From Streptomyces sp. S.PNR 29 (GTDB taxonomy: Bacteria > Actinomycetota > Actinomycetes > Streptomycetales > Streptomycetaceae): DNA of 64,000 bases. The notes beneath the pieces are model-generated. The model was not told the origin of the DNA, did no database searches, and worked only from the letters and a program-made list of their open reading frames with translations. Below, one piece after another: positions 43,339 through 51,783 of this stretch. The stretch lies in NCBI RefSeq assembly GCF_030386795.1, contig NZ_JANUQM010000012.1, positions 1-64,000 on the forward strand, in the 5' to 3' direction. A program made the position numbers and the translations under genes. Each line of letters starts with the position of its first letter. Within the stretch, counting starts at the first letter, position 1.

Positions 43339-43688
43339 CCGACGACACCGGAATCGATCCCAGCGTCCCGCCGAGCGGCACCGGGTGCGTCGAGTGCGAC
43401 GCGGCCGGCGGATGGTGGTTCCATCTGCGGCGCTGCGCTCAGTGCGGGCATGTCGGCTGCTGCGACAGTTCGCCTGCGCAGCATGCCACCGGGCACTACC
43501 GGGCCACTGGGCACCCTCTCGTGCAGAGTTTCGAGCCGGGTGAGGGATGGTTCTGGAACTACGACACGAACGAGTTGTACGAGGCCGGTCCAGAGCTGGC
43601 TCCTCCGGCGAGCCGCCCTGCGGATCAGCCGGCGCCAGGGCCTGCGGGGCGGGTGCCGGTGGACTGGGCGAAGACATTGCGCGCCTAG
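43335..43688 (+). CDS. UBP-type zinc-finger protein
   Basis: A 117-residue protein with a UBP zinc finger: 'TGCVECDAAGGWWFHLRRCA', 'QCGHVGCCDSSPAQHATGHY', 'RATGHPLVQSFEPGEGWFW'. In eukaryotes this finger binds the C-terminal Gly-Gly of ubiquitin; in bacteria its ligand is unknown. The ATG at 43335 overlaps the kinase stop, so it belongs to the receiver-flavoprotein/kinase operon. Its stop TAG (43686-43688) lies within CTAG and forms the left flank of a palindrome. Confidence 0.88.
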   Translation: MTDDTGIDPSVPPSGTGCVECDAAGGWWFHLRRCAQCGHVGCCDSSPAQHATGHYRATGHPLVQSFEPGEGWFWNYDTNELYEAGPELAPPASRPADQPAPGPAGRVPVDWAKTLRA

Positions 43689-43727
43689 GCCGTGTCCGCA
43701 AAGTCCCTCCTGCGGACACGGCCTAGG
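43684..43727. repeat. Palindromic element flanked by CTAG, possibly also a terminator
   Basis: CCTAGGCCGTGTCCGCA (43684-43700) and its exact complement (43711-43727) flank a ten-base loop. Inside the CTAG pair the unit is 34 bases (43689-43722). The arms differ from those at 36693, so it is another family. It lies directly after the UBP gene and would fold into a strong hairpin, so it may end that transcript. Confidence 0.65.
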
Positions 43728-43777
43728 AGGTGCAGGTCGGCCCAGACGCTGTCGATCACGAGTGACAGGATGTAGGC

Positions 43778-46720
43778 GTGTCGCCAACCTCATTCGTCAC
43801 GCCGTTCGTCGGCCGGGAGAACGAACTCGCCCGCCTCACCGGTGTATTGGAACGTGCCCGTGGTGGTGAAGCCCGAGCGGTGCTGATCGCGGGGGACGCC
43901 GGGGTCGGGAAGACACGGATGCTGGACGAGGTCGCGGGACGGGCCGTCGAGGCCGGTACGACCGTGCTCACCGGGCACTGCGTCGATCTCGGTGACGTCG
44001 GTCTGCCGTATCTGCCGTTCACCGAGATCCTGGGCGCGCTCGCCGGAGACGAGCGGTTCGCGTCCGCGCTGGCCGCCCACCCTGTGGTGGACCGGCTGCT
44101 GGGGGCCGGGACGGACGCCGTGCCGGAAGTGGGCGGGCGGCTGCGGCTCTTCGAGGGCATGGCGGGGCTGCTGGCCGACCTGGCGGACATCGCGCCGGTG
44201 CTGCTCGTGCTGGAGGACCTGCACTGGGCCGACCAGTCCTCCCGTGACCTGCTGAGGTTTCTGCTCGGCAGGGGCGTCCTCCAGCGGTCGGCGGGCGGTG
44301 CGCCCACCCGTCGGCCGGCGGTGTTCGCCTCGTACCGCGCCGACGACCTGCATCGCCGCCACCCGCTGCGTCCGCTGCTGGCCGAGCTGGTGCGGTTGCC
44401 CGCCGTGGAGCGACTGGAGCTGCGGCCCCTGGCCGACGACGACGTGGCCCGCCTGGTGCGCGCCCTGCACGACCGTCCGCTGCCGGACGGGACGGTCCGG
44501 CGGATCGTCGAGCGCGCCGAGGGCAACGCCTTCTACGCGGAGGAGTTGCTCGCGGCCACGGACACCGAGGCGGGGGGCGTGCCGAGCGGGCTGGCCGACG
44601 TTCTTCTGATCCGGTTCGAGCAGCTGTCCGACACCGCCCAGCAGGTGCTGCGCACGGCCGCCGTCGCCGGGCGCCGCGTCGAGCACGATCTGCTGAGGGA
44701 CGCCGTGGGGCTGCCCGAGGAGGAGTTGGAGTCGGCGCTGCGCGAAGCCCTGGGGCGGCAGCTCCTCGTGCCCGGCGACGACGGCACGTACGCCTTCCGG
44801 CACGCCCTCGCCCGGGAGGCGGTGTACGCCGACCTGCTCCCCGGTGAGCGGGCCCGGCTGCACGGCACGTTCGCCCGGCTGCTGGCCGGGCGGGAGCACC
44901 GTGCCGAGAGCGCGGCGGAGCGCGCCCACCACTACCGCGAGAGCAACGACCTGGCCGAGTCGCTCGCCGCGTCCCTGGAGGCCGCCGACCACGCCCGGCT
45001 CCTCGGCGCGCCCGCCGAGGAGCTGCGGCACCTGGAGGCGGCCCTCGACCTGTGGTCGGGGGCGTCCACGCGGCCTCCCGGGACGGACAGCGTGTCGCTC
45101 ACGCTGCGCGCCTCGGCCGCGGCCGCGCACGCCGGGGAGCTGCACCGGGCGGTCTCCCTCGCCCGGTCCGCGCTCGCGGGCATCGACCCGGACGCCGACT
45201 CGGAGCTCGCCGCCCGGGCCCGCTACACGCTCGCCGGGAACCTGCTCAGCGTCGACAGCCTGACGTCCGCCTTCGCCCACAGCAGCGAGGCGCTCGCCAT
45301 GATCCCCGCCGAGCCGCCGTCGCGTACCTGGGTGTGGGCGGCGTCCACCCATGTCCTGGCGGCACGCCAGGTCGGGGAGAACGAGACGGCGCTACGGCTC
45401 GCCCGGCAAGCCCTGCGCGTCGCCGAGGAGTTGCAGGTCACGGATGCCATCGCCGACCTCCTGACCTCCCTGGCCGTCCTGGAAGGGGGCGGCCGGCGTA
45501 CACCGGAGGGCCGGGAGCGGCTGCGCGAGGCCCGGGATCTGGCGCGGCGGTCGGGCAACGCGCCGGTGGAGATGCGCGCCCTGTTCAACCTGGCCGTCGG
45601 CTGCTTCGAGTCCGGCGACCTGGCGGGGTGCCTGCCGTGGCTCACCGAGGGCCTGGACCGGGCCCGCCGTGCCGGGCTGCTGTCCTCGCCGTATCCGCTG
45701 GAGATGCGGTATCTGCAGCTGCTGGCTCTGTACACGCTGGGCCGCTGGGACGAGTGCGTGCGCGCGGCGGCGGCCGATGCCGAGGTGCTGCCCGCCGCGG
45801 GCGGTTACACGGCCGGCCCCGCGCTGTACGTGGCGCTCGCGCGGGGCGACGCCGACGTCGCCGACCGGGCGCGTGCCCTGTTGGAGGGGCCCTTCGACTG
45901 GATGGCCACGCTCGTCGCGGGCCTCGTGCTGACCGGCGCCGCCGCGCTGCGCCGTGACGCGGAGGCGGCCGTGCGGCGGATGCGGTCCACGGTGGAGGCG
46001 CTCACCGACGAGGCGGGCACGCCGCCCTCCGTCACGGTCCGGCTGGCCGCCCTCGCCCTGTCCGCGGTCGCCGACACGGCCGCCGAGTTGCGGCTGGCCG
46101 GCGACGAGGGCGGGGCGCGCCGCTGGGCGGACACCGCGTCGGAGCTGGTGGAGCAGGCTCGGGCCTCCGCCGCCCGTGGGGAGGACGGCACACCGCAGGG
46201 ACCGGAGGGTCAGGCGTGGCTGGCCCGCGCCGAGGCGGAGCGGATCCGTGCCGAGTCCGGTCCGGACGCGGCGGCCTGGGCGAAGGCGGTCGCCGCGTTC
46301 GACTACGGCGACGCCTACGAGCGGGCTCGCTGTCAACTGCGCCTGGCGGAAGCCCTGCTGGTGGCCGAGCGCCGTGCGGAGGCGGCCGCCGAGGCCGCCG
46401 CGGTGCGGGAGACGGCCGCGCGGCTCGGCGCCACACCCCTGCTGGAGCAGGTGGACGCCCTGGTCCGCCGCGGCCGGCTGTCGGACGACGCGGTGGCCGG
46501 CGACCGGGCTTCGGCGCTCACCGCCCGTGAGCAGGAGGTGCTGCGACTCCTCGCCCTCGGCCGCAGCAACCGGCAGATCGGCGAGGAGCTCTTCATCAGC
46601 GGCAAGACCGCGAGCGTGCACGTGTCCAACATCCTCGCCAAGCTGGGCGCCGCGAGCCGTACCGAGGCGGTGGCGATCGCCTACCGGCAGGGGCTGGTCG
46701 CCCCGGAGCCGACGGCTTAG
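43778..46720 (+). CDS. Large LuxR-family ATPase regulator (LAL/MalT-like)
   Basis: A 980-residue LAL regulator. The N-terminal AAA-type module has Walker A 'IAGDAGVGKTRMLDEVAG' and Walker B-like 'VLLVLEDLHWADQSSRDLL'. A long helical, TPR-like middle region (about 400-880) senses the signal. The C-terminal LuxR helix-turn-helix is 'LTAREQEVLRLLALGRSNRQ', then 'GEELFISGKTASVHVSNILA'. GTG at 43778. LALs control secondary metabolism or sugar use. No promoter-proximal ligand clue was seen; it converges on the SGNH hydrolase with a 16-base gap. Confidence 0.92.
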   Translation: MSPTSFVTPFVGRENELARLTGVLERARGGEARAVLIAGDAGVGKTRMLDEVAGRAVEAGTTVLTGHCVDLGDVGLPYLPFTEILGALAGDERFASALAAHPVVDRLLGAGTDAVPEVGGRLRLFEGMAGLLADLADIAPVLLVLEDLHWADQSSRDLLRFLLGRGVLQRSAGGAPTRRPAVFASYRADDLHRRHPLRPLLAELVRLPAVERLELRPLADDDVARLVRALHDRPLPDGTVRRIVERAEGNAFYAEELLAATDTEAGGVPSGLADVLLIRFEQLSDTAQQVLRTAAVAGRRVEHDLLRDAVGLPEEELESALREALGRQLLVPGDDGTYAFRHALAREAVYADLLPGERARLHGTFARLLAGREHRAESAAERAHHYRESNDLAESLAASLEAADHARLLGAPAEELRHLEAALDLWSGASTRPPGTDSVSLTLRASAAAAHAGELHRAVSLARSALAGIDPDADSELAARARYTLAGNLLSVDSLTSAFAHSSEALAMIPAEPPSRTWVWAASTHVLAARQVGENETALRLARQALRVAEELQVTDAIADLLTSLAVLEGGGRRTPEGRERLREARDLARRSGNAPVEMRALFNLAVGCFESGDLAGCLPWLTEGLDRARRAGLLSSPYPLEMRYLQLLALYTLGRWDECVRAAAADAEVLPAAGGYTAGPALYVALARGDADVADRARALLEGPFDWMATLVAGLVLTGAAALRRDAEAAVRRMRSTVEALTDEAGTPPSVTVRLAALALSAVADTAAELRLAGDEGGARRWADTASELVEQARASAARGEDGTPQGPEGQAWLARAEAERIRAESGPDAAAWAKAVAAFDYGDAYERARCQLRLAEALLVAERRAEAAAEAAAVRETAARLGATPLLEQVDALVRRGRLSDDAVAGDRASALTAREQEVLRLLALGRSNRQIGEELFISGKTASVHVSNILAKLGAASRTEAVAIAYRQGLVAPEPTA

Positions 46721-46736
46721 GGGTCAGGAGCGGGCC

Positions 46737-47951
46737 TCAGCGCCGACGACCGCAGTCGAGGTCCGTCAGGTCCACGGCGTCGGCCATCGCCTGCATTCCC
46801 CTGTCGTTGGGGTGCAGATGGTCGCCGCCGTCGAAGGCGGGGCGGATCCGTTGGTGGTCGTACGGGCTGCGCAGGACCCGGTCGAAGTCGGCGACGGCGT
46901 CGAACTCCCCGCTGCCGCGGATGAAGGCGTTGACGTCCCGGCGGACCGCCTCGGCGGCCGGGTCCCATTCCGACCAGCCCTTGAAGGGGGCGATGGTCGC
47001 GCCGACGACGCACTTCCCGGCCGTGTGGGCACGGTCGATGATCGTCCGGTAGCCGTCGATGAGGTCCTGGGCGGTGACGCCGGTGTGTGCCTTGATGTCG
47101 TTGACGCCCTCGAAGAGGAACACGGTGCGCACGCCCGGCTGGGCCAGGACATCCCGGTCCAGCCGGTTGAGGGCACTCTGGCCGTCGCCGTCCGCCAGGA
47201 TCTTGTTGCCGGCGATCCCTTCGTTGGCCACGCCCTTGACCGCCGTGCCGGCCCGTTGCAGTCGCCGGGCGAGGTAGTCGGGCCAGCGGCGGTTCCGGTC
47301 GGAGGTGGAGTGCCAGCCGTCCGTGACGGAGTCGCCGACCACGACCACGGCACCGGTGCGCGGGCGCGTGCGGACGGAGACGGCGTCCAGGTAGAACCAG
47401 GAGCCCATCCTCCCCGTCCAGTGGGCGCCGCTCTCCTCGGCGGTGTGGTCGCCCTGGGTGGCGTACGACGTCTGCAGGGCCATCCAGTGACCGGTCACCG
47501 GGCCCTCCGCGTCGGGCGAGTGGATGCTGATCACCAGGTTGCTCGCGGCGGGCAGTCTGCCCGGCCGCGGGTCGCTGAGGGCGGTGGCACCGGCGGGCAC
47601 CGTGACGGAGCGCTCGCCGGCGAAGGTGAGCCGCCGGTTGCTGCCGCGGACCAGTTCCGGGCCCTCCTTCTGGAGGCCGGCGTAGACGCTGTCGAAGGTC
47701 ACCGGCCGGTCCCCGTAGGCGTTGGAGAGCCGGATCCGCAGGCCGCTGCCGCCGACGCTGGTGTGCACGACCATGCGGTAGCCGCGGTCGGCGCCGGCTT
47801 CGCCGACGCGGTCGGCGCTCGCTCCCCAGGTGATGACGCCGTCCGGCGGGTCGGCCGCGGCCTGCACGGCCTGTCCGGGAGTGGCGTCCAGAACGGCGGC
47901 GGCCAGGGCGACGGTGAACAGGCGGCACGCCCGCTGGTACCGGCCCGTCAC
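46737..47951 (-). CDS. Secreted SGNH/GDSL hydrolase
   Basis: A 404-residue esterase/lipase-type protein with a signal peptide ('LFTVALAAAVLDATPGQAVQ'), an N-terminal beta domain (about 35-180) and the SGNH domain: block I 'VVVGDSVTDGWHS', block III-like 'LFEGVNDIKAH' and block V 'DGGDHLHPNDRG'. The substrate is an ester or acyl group, not defined. GTG at 47951 overlaps the stop of a 22-codon leader frame (47948-48015). Confidence 0.85.
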   Translation of the reverse strand: MTGRYQRACRLFTVALAAAVLDATPGQAVQAAADPPDGVITWGASADRVGEAGADRGYRMVVHTSVGGSGLRIRLSNAYGDRPVTFDSVYAGLQKEGPELVRGSNRRLTFAGERSVTVPAGATALSDPRPGRLPAASNLVISIHSPDAEGPVTGHWMALQTSYATQGDHTAEESGAHWTGRMGSWFYLDAVSVRTRPRTGAVVVVGDSVTDGWHSTSDRNRRWPDYLARRLQRAGTAVKGVANEGIAGNKILADGDGQSALNRLDRDVLAQPGVRTVFLFEGVNDIKAHTGVTAQDLIDGYRTIIDRAHTAGKCVVGATIAPFKGWSEWDPAAEAVRRDVNAFIRGSGEFDAVADFDRVLRSPYDHQRIRPAFDGGDHLHPNDRGMQAMADAVDLTDLDCGRRR

Positions 47952-48266
47952 GGGGCGAAGTCCTCGGGGAGGGATTCCGGGTGGTCGGCTCGGGTGTGCA
48001 GCAATATCTCGATCATGGCTGTCGGGGTACCCCAGATGGGCCGTCGACCCGGACGATACCGCAGCGCTTGTCCGACTCCCCCACCAGGTACCTGGCCTCG
48101 ATCGGGGGCCGGATCTGTCCTGACGGGTGACGCACGCACCCGTAAGACCGAATATCCACTCTTCATCCCTTTCCCGGCGATACCTTGCGAACTCTCCGCT
48201 CGTTGATCACCGAGCACATCAGCTGACGCGCCGGCAGAAGGCGCCGCGAGGACGGGAGAGAGCCGG
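47952..48266. other. 315-base divergent gap, regulatory content only
   Basis: On the minus strand it holds a possible 22-codon leader (start 48015, stop 47948) with GGGTAC at 48032-48027. A hairpin ACGGGTG ... CACCCGT (48123-48129 / 48137-48143) has a seven-base loop. Nothing else coding is seen. The serine-hydrolase promoter should lie in 48145-48260. Confidence 0.4.
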
Positions 48267-49439
48267 ATGCTCTCAGCAACACTGCGCCGGGCCACGACGG
48301 CGGGCACGGTCCTGCTGTCCCTGCTGGCCGTCCCCGCGCACGCAGCGTCCAGGGAGTCGGCCCCGCCCACGGTCGGCGAGCTGCCGGAGCCGGACCCCAC
48401 GGGCCTGCGCCGCGTCCTGAGCAGAGCGCTGACGCAGGGCGCGCCGGGCGCGATGGCACGGGTGGACGACCACGGCACGGTCCTCCAGACGGCCGACGGG
48501 GTCGCCGACCGCACGACCGGACGGCCCCTCACCCACGCCGACCGGTTCCGCATCGGCAGCGTCACCAAAACCTTCTCCGCCGTCGTGCTGCTGCAACTGG
48601 CCGACGAGGGGAAGCTGAACCTCGACTTCCCCGTCAACCGCTACCTGCCGGGTCTGCTGCCCGACGACCGGATCACCGTGCGGCACGTGCTGAGTCACCG
48701 CAGCGGCCTGTACGACTACACGAACGACATGTTCGCAAGGACGGTCCCCGGCTTCGAGGCGGTCCGCGGCCGGGTCTTCACGTACCGCGAGCTGGTGGAC
48801 CGTTCACTGCGGCGCCCCCGGACCACCGGGCCCGGCGGAGCCTACTCCTATTCCAACACCAACTTCGTGGTCGCCGGGATGCTCATCGAGAAGCTGACGG
48901 GCCACTCGGTGCGGACCGCGTACCAGGAGCGGATCATCACCCCGCTGCAGTTGCGCGACACCTTCTACGTCCACCCCGGCATGCGGATCCCGGGCCGTCA
49001 CGCCCGCGGCTACCTCACCCCGGACGAGGCCGACACGGCACTGGTCGACGCCACCGAGCAGACGGTGTCCTGGGCGCAGAGCGCGGGCGCCCTCATCTCC
49101 AGCACCCGGGACCTGAACACCTTCCTCGCGGCCCTCCTCGGCGGCCGGCTGACCTCCGCCGAGCAGTTGGCGCAGATGCAGCGGTGGGTACCGTCGGGCG
49201 GCTCGCAGGCGTACGGGCTCGGTCTGCGGCGGCGCGACCTGTCGTGCGGGGTGTCGGTGTACGGGCACACGGGCGCCGTTCAGGGCTACTACACGTACGC
49301 GTTCGCGTCGAAGGACGGACGGCGCAGTCTCGCCGCGCTCGCCAACACGTCCAACAACGGCAAGGTGCTGAACACCATGCTGGGGACCCTGGAGTCCGCC
49401 TTCTGCGGCAAACCGGTCAAGGTCCGGCCTGCCGCCTGA
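48267..49439 (+). CDS. Secreted serine hydrolase (beta-lactamase class C / D,D-peptidase fold)
   Basis: A 390-residue exported serine hydrolase. Signal peptide 'TVLLSLLAVPAHA'; active-site SxxK is S98-V-T-K101; the YxN is Y195-S-N197; the third motif is 'HTGAVQG' near residue 334. This is the D-alanyl-D-alanine carboxypeptidase / class C beta-lactamase fold, related to Streptomyces R61 peptidase. It should act on peptidoglycan peptides or other amide/ester substrates outside the cell. ATG at 48267 after gggagagag. Confidence 0.88.
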   Translation: MLSATLRRATTAGTVLLSLLAVPAHAASRESAPPTVGELPEPDPTGLRRVLSRALTQGAPGAMARVDDHGTVLQTADGVADRTTGRPLTHADRFRIGSVTKTFSAVVLLQLADEGKLNLDFPVNRYLPGLLPDDRITVRHVLSHRSGLYDYTNDMFARTVPGFEAVRGRVFTYRELVDRSLRRPRTTGPGGAYSYSNTNFVVAGMLIEKLTGHSVRTAYQERIITPLQLRDTFYVHPGMRIPGRHARGYLTPDEADTALVDATEQTVSWAQSAGALISSTRDLNTFLAALLGGRLTSAEQLAQMQRWVPSGGSQAYGLGLRRRDLSCGVSVYGHTGAVQGYYTYAFASKDGRRSLAALANTSNNGKVLNTMLGTLESAFCGKPVKVRPAA

Positions 49440-49517
49440 CGGGAACCCGCTCGCCCCGCCGGACGTTTCCCGGACAATCCCCTCGGGGCGCGAACAACGA
49501 CACACCAGGGCGGCACG

Positions 49518-50876
49518 ATGGGCGAGTTGGTCCCCGGCGGCAATCTGGTGCTCCCGGGTGGTTCCGTGACCGTCCGGGTGCCCGGCCGTTTCGACGTGTC
49601 GGCGCTCATCACGGATGACGGCGGCAAGGTCAGCGGCGACGGGGACTTCGTGTTCTACAACCAGCCGCAGGCTCCGGGTGCCCGGTTGCGGGGTGACACG
49701 CTGACCGTCGACCCGCCGAGACTGCGGCCCGGGGCCACCCGGGTCACGGTGGCGGTCAGCCCCGCCGAGCCGGAAACTCCACTCGGTCGTCTGCCCTCCC
49801 CCACGCTGCACGTCACCGACGCGGTCGGGCGTCCCCTGGCCCGGTTCACCCCGCCGCGCCCGCGGCAGGAGACCGTCCTGCTGCTGGCGGAGATCTACCG
49901 GCGCGGCGACCACTGGAAGCTGCGTGCGGTGGGCCAGGGATACGCCGACGGACTCGCGGGCCTCGCCCGGGACTTCGGGGTGGACGTCGTGGACGACCCA
50001 CCGCCGGCGCCCTCGCCGCAGGCCCCCTGCTCCGGCTCCGACGGCGCCCCTGGCCCGGTCGGCTCCTCCCCTGCCGTCGGCTCCCCTCCCGGCTCCTGCG
50101 ACCCCGACGGCTTCCTCGGCCTGGTCAACTCCGCCCGCACCGGGGCCGGTTCTCCTCCCGTCTCCCTCGACGCCCGGCTGACCTCCGCGGCCCGGGACCA
50201 CGCCACCGCCATGGCGACCGCCGGTCGCCCGGGCGTCGAGGGCCAGGACGGCGTCTCGGTTCACCAGCGCGTCATCGCCGCCGGATACCGGTACCTCACC
50301 GTCGGCGAGCACCTGGTCTCCGGCCCGCGCACACCCGCGGAGTTCGTCGCGTACTGCCTGCGCACCGACCAGCCCCGGCGCGTCCTGCACGACCCGGCTT
50401 TCCTCCACGCCGGTGTGGCGTCCGTCGCCGCCGGACCTTCCGGGGACACCTACTGGACCGCACTGTGGGCCCGGCCTCTCACGCCGGGCGGCCTGGCCCG
50501 GACCGAGGCCGACGTCATCGGCCTCACCAACCGGGAGCGCGCCCGGGCGGGGCTGCCGCCCCTGGCCCCCGATCCCCTGCTCGCCACCGCCGCACGGGCG
50601 CACAGCGCGGACATGGTGGCCCGTGACTTCTACTCCCACACCTCGCCCGACGGCAGCAGGCCCTGGGACCGAGCCGCCGCCGCGGGCGCCACCCGGCGCG
50701 CGATCGGCGAGAACATAGCCTGCGGTCAGCGCTCCCCCGCCGAGGTGGTCGAGGGGTGGATGAACAGCCCCGGTCACCGCGCCAACATCCTCGGTCCCGA
50801 GTTCACCCACATCGGAGTTGGCTTCGCCGGCGGCGGCCGGGCCGGCACGTACTGGACCCAGCTCTTCGGCGGCTGA
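49518..50876 (+). CDS. TerD-CAP-CAP fusion protein
   Basis: A 452-residue fusion. Residues 1-150 are a TerD domain ('GGNLVLPGGSVTVRVPGRFD', 'DDGGKVSGDGDFVFYNQPQA'), a calcium-binding stress domain of the tellurite-resistance group. A Pro/Ser/Gly-rich linker with two cysteines follows (150-190). Residues 195-315 are a shorter CAP domain and 325-452 a full one ('IGLTNRERARAGLPPLAPDP', 'HSADMVARDFYSHTSPDG', 'GENIACGQRSPAEVVEGWM', 'NSPGHRANILGPEFTHIGVG'). CAP proteins are normally secreted but no signal peptide precedes the TerD domain, and none is seen. ATG at 49518. AIM24 follows 60 bases on. Confidence 0.85.
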   Translation: MGELVPGGNLVLPGGSVTVRVPGRFDVSALITDDGGKVSGDGDFVFYNQPQAPGARLRGDTLTVDPPRLRPGATRVTVAVSPAEPETPLGRLPSPTLHVTDAVGRPLARFTPPRPRQETVLLLAEIYRRGDHWKLRAVGQGYADGLAGLARDFGVDVVDDPPPAPSPQAPCSGSDGAPGPVGSSPAVGSPPGSCDPDGFLGLVNSARTGAGSPPVSLDARLTSAARDHATAMATAGRPGVEGQDGVSVHQRVIAAGYRYLTVGEHLVSGPRTPAEFVAYCLRTDQPRRVLHDPAFLHAGVASVAAGPSGDTYWTALWARPLTPGGLARTEADVIGLTNRERARAGLPPLAPDPLLATAARAHSADMVARDFYSHTSPDGSRPWDRAAAAGATRRAIGENIACGQRSPAEVVEGWMNSPGHRANILGPEFTHIGVGFAGGGRAGTYWTQLFGG

Positions 50877-50936
50877 CGGCCGGTCGGCTCGTCCGCGATC
50901 TTGGCGGAACGAAGTCGTCCGGGCCAGGATGCCTGC

Positions 50937-51614
50937 ATGAAGGGTGACCTCTTTTCCAGCGAGCACATGGTGCAGCCCGCCACCGCGCCGGGCATGATCG
51001 TCGAGAACGCCAAGTGCATCAGGTATGCCGTGAGCGGCGAGATGCTCGCCCGGCAGGGCGCGATGGTCGCCTACCGCGGCAACCTCCAGTTCGAGCGCAA
51101 GGGGCAGGGCCTGGGCGGCATGCTCAAGCGCGCGGTCACCGGGGAGGGGCTGCCGCTGATGTCGGTGCGCGGGCAGGGCGAGGCCTGGTTCGCGCACGAG
51201 GCGCAGAACGTCTTCGTCGTCGAGGTCGACCCGGGCGACCAGTTCACCGTCAACGGCCGCAACGTCCTGTGCTTCGACGCGTCGTTGTCCTACCGCATCG
51301 AGACGGTGAAGGGCGCCGGCATCGCCGGTGGCGGGCTGTTCAACAGCGTCTTCTCCGGGCACGGCCGGCTGGGGCTGGTGTGCGAGGGCAATCCGCTGGT
51401 CATCCCGGTCTCGCCGCAGTACCCGGTGTACGTCGACACGGACGCGGTCGTCGGCTGGACCGCGGGCCTGGGGACCTCCCTGCACCGCTCGCAGTCCCTG
51501 GGCTCGATGCTGCGCGGCGGCTCCGGGGAGGCCGTGCAGCTGATGCTCCAGGGCGAGGGGTACGTCGTCGTACGGCCGAGCGAGGTGACACCTCAGAAGG
51601 CACAACAGCACTGA
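50937..51614 (+). CDS. AIM24 family protein
   Basis: A 225-residue beta-rich protein of the AIM24 family ('MLARQGAMVAYRGNLQFERK', 'GQGEAWFAHEAQNVFVVEVD', 'VNGRNVLCFDASLSYRIETV', 'FNSVFSGHGRLGLVCEGNPL'). Named for a yeast mitochondrial protein; bacterial role unknown, but it often accompanies TerD proteins. ATG at 50937; the frame is open to 50901. It lies 60 bases after the TerD-CAP-CAP gene on the same strand and ends before a hairpin. Confidence 0.87.
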   Translation: MKGDLFSSEHMVQPATAPGMIVENAKCIRYAVSGEMLARQGAMVAYRGNLQFERKGQGLGGMLKRAVTGEGLPLMSVRGQGEAWFAHEAQNVFVVEVDPGDQFTVNGRNVLCFDASLSYRIETVKGAGIAGGGLFNSVFSGHGRLGLVCEGNPLVIPVSPQYPVYVDTDAVVGWTAGLGTSLHRSQSLGSMLRGGSGEAVQLMLQGEGYVVVRPSEVTPQKAQQH

Positions 51615-51684
51615 GGGGCAGGTGATCTGCGCCTCACAGGCAACCCGCCCGGTTCCGCCGACGTCTTGATCGACAACAGGTGAT

Positions 51685-51707
51685 GCCCTGGCCTCCTGGG
51701 CCAGGGC
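51685..51707 (+). terminator. Stem-loop terminator after AIM24
   Basis: GCCCTGGCC (51685-51693) pairs with GGCCAGGGC (51699-51707) around a five-base loop, 70 bases after the AIM24 stop. No T-run follows. Its stem resembles the one at 26003. Confidence 0.65.
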
Positions 51708-51722
51708 TGGATCTCCATGTGC

Positions 51723-51755
51723 TATACACGCCGTGTATACGCTCTGTGTATACAC
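51723..51755. promoter_or_regulatory. Paired GTGTATACAC operators before the TPR/prenyl-synthase operon
   Basis: TATACACGCCGTGTATA (51723-51739) has perfect eight-base arms; GTGTATACAC (51746-51755) is a perfect ten-base palindrome. Their centres are about 20 bases apart, near two helical turns, so repressor dimers would bind one face. They overlap the only good -10-like sequences and lie 28-60 bases before the ATG. Confidence 0.7.
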
Positions 51756-51783
51756 GGTGTGTGAGCGGAACCGAAAGGCATGC

